Shown: piece after piece, positions 58,171 through 64,000 of the stretch
Layout of the letters: each line of letters begins with the position of its first letter
How positions within the stretch are numbered: the stretch's first letter is position 1
Assembly: GCA_022410635.1 (NCBI GenBank)
Contig: JAJVDF010000362.1
Coordinates: 759,300 to 823,299 of the forward strand
Direction of reading: 5' to 3'
Length of the DNA: 64,000 nt
Source: Tretioscincus oriximinensis
Taxonomy: Eukaryota > Chordata > Lepidosauria > Squamata > Gymnophthalmidae
Translations under genes and position numbers: made by a program
The notes under the pieces: generated by a model
The model's input: the letters and a program-made list of their open reading frames with translations, nothing else
Told to the model about the DNA's origin: nothing
Databases searched by the model: none

Positions 58171-58184
58171 TAGAGCTCAAGGCC

Positions 58185-58380
58185 AGTATTGGGCACTCAC
58201 CCCCAGGCCCATATTTTGGCTGTATTTTGCCCATGGGCTGTAATTTACTCATTTTATTTATTCATTTACTTTATTCTCCCTCTTTCCTAAACTACTTTGG
58301 GTTTTATAATAATAAAAGCAATAAAAATATTAGTATCTTCTTACTACTTCCAGTGGNTATATTTTGCCTAAATAGGGCCC
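58185..58380 (-). repeat. unidentified interspersed repeat X, copy 2
   Basis: Reverse complement of the 35455-35690 repeat. The sense strand reads GGGCCCTATTTAGGC, GGAAGTAGTAAGAAGATAC, AAAACCCAAAGTAG and AATTACAGCCCATGGGCAAA. On its sense strand it directly follows the SINE head at 58379-58470. Confidence 0.65.
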
Positions 58381-58470
58381 TGCTCACCCCTCTCCACATC
58401 TGACACAGGACCTCAAAACCAGTTCTCTCAGTTGAAAAACCATCACTTAATGACTGTGCCATTCGTACCT
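58379..58470 (-). repeat. SINE head, antisense, joined to repeat X
   Basis: The sense strand reads AGGTACGAATGGCACAGTCA, then GAGAGAACTGGTTTTGAGGT and GATGTGGAGAGGGGTGAGCA. It is the same tRNA-derived head as at 16546 and 30641, but its body is replaced by repeat X. Confidence 0.75.
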
Positions 58471-58649
58471 TGTAATATATGAATGGTGTGCCATTCTCTT
58501 CTGGAAACAACTTTAGACTTGTGATTTTGAAAATGAATTCCTCCAACCCAATTACCTGGGTTGTGATACTACCATTGTTTCTGTGAGGCTTTTCGCCCTT
58601 ATCTTTAGGGAATTCTTTGCCCAGAATGCAGAAGAGTGCAAGGATCATA

Positions 58650-58729
58650 CACTATATTGCCAAGAATACTTGCTCGTACCTGGATTCACTTGTGAGGGTG
58701 GGTGATCAAATGCTTTTGGCAATATAGNG
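58650..58729. mobile_element. 80-bp Tc1-like MITE
   Basis: The left end CACTATATTGCCAAGAATAC and the reverse complement of the right end, CNCTATATTGCCAAAAGCAT, are inverted repeats of about 26 bases, preceded by TA on the left. CACTATATTGCCAAAAG is the terminal sequence I recall for a vertebrate Tc1/mariner family. Only the ends remain. Confidence 0.8.
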
Positions 58730-58914
58730 TCTGTATAGATCTTCCAGTTTGGATCAACTCAGATGTCACCTTTTGTTAAAACTGTACTACTGCACTCGAT
58801 ACTATATGTGGGCAGAGTGTACCATTTCTGAATAGGAGAGCCTACCTTTTCATGGTTCTCAGTCCTCCAGATTTGTTCCTGGCATATTCGGCCTACAGAA
58901 AGTAAGCAACTGTT

Positions 58915-59010
58915 CTTCTTAGCAGCTGAAGTAGACTTGTTTATGAAAGCTCATGTACTTTTTCTTCTTTCTCTAAGTTATGAGATCCACTTGCTAGATA
59001 TTTTGGACTA
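58915..59010 (+). repeat. sauropsid interspersed repeat piece
   Basis: AGCAGCTGAAGTAGACTTGT followed by TTATGAAAGCTCATGTAC resembles the signature at 5897. A short copy with decayed ends. Confidence 0.45.
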
Positions 59011-59014
59011 TAGG

Positions 59015-60715
59015 AGAAGGAGAAATGGGAAGGGAGCACTTACAGCTGCCTGGATTCAGTGGGGCAATGTAATGCAGATATTTGTGCTGAGAATAGAAAG
59101 GGCCTATACAGTGTATGCAGCATCACAGTCATGGTTTTAGATCACTATGTTGTGTCCATGAATTCATTGAAATATTTTAGTCCAGTCAAACTGAATATAA
59201 AAATCTGATTTTTTTTTCTGGAAAGATTTTTAAGAAATAGAAAATCCTGGCCTTGCTAAATGTGCAAATGTTAATATTTTATGTTTAAAGACAAAGTACA
59301 ATCGAAAATATATTCTGAAACACTTTGAAGTAACATTTTTAAAAAAATATGCTTTTTCTAATATCGGCTGTTTGGTTCATATTTCTAATGAGCCTCCTCT
59401 TTTAATTTTTGTCTGTTAAATGAAGAAGGAAAAAATATAATCATGTAAGCTATGTATTTCCCCATATAATTTTAAACTGTTCACTACATCATAGGATTCA
59501 GCTTTACCCTATAATACTTTATTAACTTGCACTACAAGAAGAACAGCATTTAAAAGCATGCACTCTATTCTTATTTCAGTTAATCAGTTTATGGAGAGTC
59601 AGGAGAAGTTCACCTGTTCATGGGCTAATCTTATAATCCCTCATACAGCAAATGAGTGGCTACAATATGATAGAACATTTGCCAGACTCACATAATTCGA
59701 TATTAGGCAAAAGTACCTCAGAAATGGAGGCATTAAGGGAGATACATTTAAAAGCATATTTGAGATAAAATGGCTTTACAAAGCCAATTGTTTTAATAGA
59801 GTACCGATTCCAAACTACTTTGCTGTCTTTTAAATAATTAGTCTACAGCAGTCTATGGTATGTTAGGGCTGCAATCTCAGCAAAAACAATGAAATCAAAG
59901 ATTTCACAGAAACATGAGTCAAACCTTGAATAATTTTGAGGGTCTTAAATCTTTTTTACCAGGTCAACAGTGTCTAGTTAGCTGCCATGAAGCTGTGACT
60001 TTATTAATGATAGATTGTTACTTTTGTAATAGGAGATCTCACGCATGCTATCTTTAGTACTTTTGCATATGGAAATTTATATTTCATCTTTCAACAAATA
60101 CGTTTAGGGTTAATAACAAAATGTTATTTATAAAAGGTTAAAAAAAATACTAAAATATAGAAAAGTTGAACTCTCCAAGAAGGTATAGATACACTTGTGT
60201 ATCTATCTAGGCTGTATCCACATAGCACTTGTTTATTCAGGAATTCCCTGATAATTTGCTTTATCGTTTTTCCAATTTTAATGCTCCCATTCACATCTTT
60301 ANAATGTATTCTGAGTTTTGTCACTCTGTCAGCTCTGGATGAGCGAGGTTTTCTATTCACATGACAATCTCCCATTAACTATTTTGTTGGTTGGTTGTCA
60401 AGAAGTCCTGTAGTTCCAAATGCTATTGGGTAGTTCACTGGCAGTACCAGATTCCTTTGCCTCTTACCTGGCAGTTTCTCACCAAAATTATCCACACATC
60501 ATAGCCTTTTCTATATAGCGGTTCATTGTTTTACTTCGTAAATCAATAATCCGGATCAGCAGCTTTAAAACCTGCAATCTGCCAGTTTATATAACAAATT
60601 CAACAGAAATTCANCTTTCAAGCAGATTATTGACCCTGTCTGGATGCAGGCTTTGATTCATTTTGGAGTATGACTCTTCACATATAAAAATAACTTCACC
60701 AAAATTAGAAGATCT
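59015..60715. other. intron, no element recognised
   Basis: AT-rich, with no exon or clear repeat. Short unpaired inverted pieces near 60.2-60.6 kb were not assigned. Confidence 0.4.
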
Positions 60716-60724
60716 AGCAAGCAT

Positions 60725-60800
60725 GTCTTGTAACACTTATAAGAAATAGAATAGGCACCATGAGCTTTCATAGACAAGTCTATTTCTTTGGATGCTGAGG
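60725..60800 (-). repeat. sauropsid interspersed repeat, antisense piece
   Basis: CACCATGAGCTTTCATAGAC followed by AAGTCTATTTCTTTGGATGC is the reverse of the GCATCTGAAGAAGTAGAC...GAAAGCT signature. Confidence 0.5.
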
Positions 60801-60849
60801 ACTTAATTATAGCCTTCATCAGCAATAGCATAGGTGGCATGAGCTCCCC

Positions 60850-61122
60850 CCCACAGCAATAGAAGAAAAAGGAGAAGACCCCCCTTCTCACCCACAGGGA
60901 CTTACAAGGTTATTTTTCACTTGAATGCTTACATCTATCTTCCCAACAACGTTGTAGTGGTAGCCATTAATCTACTTGCAAATGTCTTAGATTTCAAACA
61001 GCTGGATTGGCTGAAGCTGAGGCCCTAGAAGGTGCTCACTCCTCTCCACAGCCAACTCATGGGCCTCGAACTTGATATCTCTGTTGAAACACCAAACTCT
61101 TAACCTCAAGCACCAACGTGCA
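60850..61122 (-). repeat. tRNA-derived SINE, antisense
   Basis: The sense strand reads GCACGTTGGTGCTTGAGGTT, then GAGATATCAAGTTCGAGGCC (B-box-like), GAGTGAGCACCTTCTAGG and CCAATCCAGCTGTTTGAAA. It continues to GGGAAGATAGATGTAAGC and ends in a CTT-rich tail. Confidence 0.8.
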
Positions 61123-61124
61123 TT

Positions 61125-64000
61125 TTTCCCATGATATCCTAATGAACTGCAGGGATGCTTGCACGAAATTGATTATCTAGAGAACTTTCAATTGAGTTTC
61201 AAGTAGGAATTTAGAACTGGCAAAAAAAAGCAGCTATTTTCAAACCAAGTCAATAATCACCCTAGAGAGAAAGAGNTGACAGAAAATCTTAGTACAGTGT
61301 GTATAAAAAAGCAACAGACCTTTCTCCTCATCTAGTAAAAAGGCCAATGCAGAAACAACCATAGGTTATTTGTACAAAGGTAAGGAACTGGGTGCACTGG
61401 ATGTGTGGAACAAAGCATTTTGTTGGAGAAGAATTTGGATGAGTATTCTCGGGTATAAATTAAATTTATTCTGATACCATTATTCCCTAGACCTGAAGTT
61501 TTGGTCTTGAACATGTCCTCCTTCCTTTTGGAAAAAGTTATTGAACACTCTTCCTCTGTGGATTACAAATAGGCCACGCTAGAGAAGATTAAATGCTTCT
61601 GCTTGACTTGAGAAATAATTGCTACTTACTTACTGCTGGTAGATAGTAGGTCAAAATCAATGAAACTGAAAAAATAGTGGTGTGAAAACAGTAAACAGAG
61701 GCAAGAGCAGTTTTTTATTGTTTAAAGATTACCATGGACGTCAAATCTTAAAATAGAACAGATGTTCAATGAATGAACTTCTAAATGAACAGTTCTTTTC
61801 ACTTCTTAGCATTTTGGTTAAATGCAGGTGTGGTGTATTTTGAAGGAAAACATATATTTCTGTGAATAAGCGCATACAAACAACTATTCAACTTTAAATT
61901 TCAAACATTGATTAAATAGTAGGTTGAGCCACTCCAGTTTGTGTTCAAAATATTGAAGGATATGGTTAAACTGTGTTTCAGCAACTGAAGCCTATAATAT
62001 CCATACTGATTCCCTTATTTAAACTTCCAACATAAACTAGAGAGATTCAGAAACTAGGACCCTTTTTGAATGGAAATGTGAATTGAATACGGGCTAGACT
62101 TCATAGATGTGCACATTAATCCAGATCTGTGAGGCTGCACACACACCTCAGTAGTCCACACTGTTTGAAGTTGAATAAGAAGGGCTTTAAACTAAATCGT
62201 TGGGAGATCAGTTCTGGCTCAGGAGATGCGCAAAATACATTCCACCTCCCCATTCAGGACTATAGAAGGGTAGCATGCTTTTGACAACCCCTTAAGGCTT
62301 AGAAACTCTGTGACAAGGAACCTAACCCTTGGTGGTGCAGGAAAATAACTTTTATGAGGTTCAGACAGTGGCCCTGGCTTATTTAGATCCTTCTCATCAG
62401 TGTAAATGGCACTGATTCTGCCCATTCATTCTCATGATCAAAATCAGCAGCATGACTTTTCCAGATTCACTCATGCCAACTGAAAGCAGGTAAGTGCAGA
62501 AAGGGCCTGTGGATATAAGTCAACCAGTCTAAACCAAGAGGTGCCATCTGATCTGGATTATGAACCTAAGCAACAATGCTGTTTGTATTGCAACAACTTT
62601 CCAATGTAGCAATCCCATTGATCATAAACTTCCAAGCTTCAAAGCCCAAAGGACCATTTTGGCAGTGGGTCTTTGTGCGTGATCCAAATTAATAGCTGGT
62701 AGTATGTTGACAGAACTTTTTAATCAGGCCCATCATTAATCCAAATCTAGAGACCAGAGGGTGGAGCACACAGTTAGGGGTGGAGTCTCTTTAGTCCACA
62801 CCAACTGTCAAACAAAAGAATCCTTAAATGGCAATAGTGCTGACAAATCCAGAATACAGTAAGTGTAGAATGACTCAAACATTTTTATCTTCCTAGCTAA
62901 GCATAATATGGTGATAGCTGCAGCATTAGACACTGGGAGAAGATCTGTAAAATCTGTCAGGAAGGNTGTAAAGAAGTACTTAGGGAAAGCAGATTTGCGT
63001 TTTCATCTACTATTTCACTTCAAATATTGCAGTATTTATGTAGCCTTAAGCCTTTAGCAGTTTACATCTAAATGTTGTTATGGAGATGCATTGCAAGATA
63101 AAGGCACGTGAGAGTCATAAATAATTTAAATTGCCAGGAGGGCAAGGTGAACATGGAAAGATCTGATGTTTTTGAGATTGCCTCCAAAGATCATCATTTT
63201 GCTCTAAAGCTATATTTTGCATACAGCTGTGAGCAAGAGTTTCTCAAACCTTTGGAATTATGTGGATTTCTGTATGATTGGTCATCTTAATAAAAACAGT
63301 CTTATGCAATGAACAACGCACACAACTTTTTACAGGGTTATACCTTTATTAGGCAAATTATTTGCAAATAACATTCGTTAGTGGAGAGAATTTGTGAAGC
63401 TTCGTTTATTGACAGTACTAATCTAAATCATTTCTACAGCTTCCAGCCATTATGAATATGGGATTTCTTCTGCTTGTTGTTTTTATGGTAGATTCATGAA
63501 AATAAATGTTATCAAGCCTAAATGCCCCAGATGCGTCACAATCCCACTAGGGTTTTCTGCTACCTATTTGAAGGTTTGAACTACATTGTTCTTTGTAAGA
63601 CAACATTTCTAGGAACACTAGCAATGGCACTGATTTTCTTCCATTTGCATCTCCGTTAGCTGATGGAGGTCCAAGACTTTAGATGTCTTTTCCAATCTTA
63701 CGAATTTACTCAGTTCTTGAAATCTTCCTCTGAAGTCTCTTTTAATCAGGTCATGTTGCATTTGAACAGAATTCCATTGTGTAAGATAAGTAGATAATGT
63801 TATTAATGTTATTACTATTTTATTTTATTTAACAAAAAAGTCTAAAGTCAAATTAACATACTGATGATGCAGCTAATCTCCTTTTTTATCCTAGAGGTTG
63901 AGAAACTTTCTCTACCAAAGACCTTCATTGTCCATACAATTTACTCATAATCATATGGCACTGCAAATGTTCTGTGCATTGAGATGGGACAACAGGCAGT
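61125..64000. other. intron to window end, no exon recognised
   Basis: Two related stretches, at about 62110-62175 (GCACATTAATCCAGATCTGT) and 62728-62815 (CATCATTAATCCAAATCTAG), each ending near AGTCCACAC, suggest one old dispersed repeat. No gene or named element was recognised. Confidence 0.4.

Larger units (their letters stand above)
1812..64000 (+). other. large first intron (inferred)
   Basis: The rest of the window has no conserved open frame other than transposon fragments, no second CpG island, and AT-rich composition. It is read as intron 1 of the gene starting at 1691. This is an inference. A separate gene with a weak or non-coding signature could still be hidden here. Confidence 0.6.

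Overview
This is a stretch of vertebrate nuclear DNA, most likely from a squamate reptile (lizard, gecko or snake). The reasons are: a CpG-island promoter with a spliced signal-peptide exon; a long AT-rich intron; L2, CR1 and L1 LINE fragments in various states of decay; a tRNA-headed SINE with a short microsatellite-like tail present in several copies; and traces of hAT and Tc1/mariner DNA transposons. No bacterial-type operons, rRNA or tRNA genes, or CRISPR arrays were seen. Isolated single N bases are scattered through the assembly.

Layout. Positions 1-560 are upstream flank with an old tRNA-derived SINE head. Positions about 560-2330 form a dense CpG island with GC boxes and a CCAAT box. 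Inside it, 1691-1802 (+) is a first coding exon: the first ATG after a long ATG-free GC-rich leader, a 38-residue signal-peptide-like product, and a phase-1 splice donor at 1803. The Arg-Pro-Gly ending and phase-1 break resemble the first exon of ALCAM (an immunoglobulin-family cell adhesion protein), but 38 residues cannot settle the identity. Everything from 1803 to 64000 reads as the first intron; no second exon was recognised.

The intron is a layered deposit of mobile elements. The main landmarks are: an L1 fragment at 20214-21705 (-) flanked by two 133-bp direct repeats; L2 fragments near 9.1-9.65, 24.2-25.2, 36.0-36.5 and 43.8-44.4 kb; a young CR1 copy at 37.8-39.56 kb whose reverse-transcriptase frame has one stop codon; an older antisense CR1-like copy at 44.4-47.65 kb broken by a SINE and a candidate LTR; a non-autonomous hAT-like element at 54706-56136 with matching terminal inverted repeats and an imperfect 8-bp target duplication; and several small inverted-repeat elements. 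A striking pair of 131-bp inverted arms with no visible mismatch sits at 48196-48326 and 49044-49174.

The only host gene supported is the one that starts at 1691. The other long reading frames are either remnants of transposon proteins or stop-free runs in GC-rich or repeat DNA. The most interesting material is structural: the 131-bp inverted arms, the L1 fragment between 133-bp repeats, the internally rearranged hAT-like element, a pair of small MITEs, and foldback palindromes.
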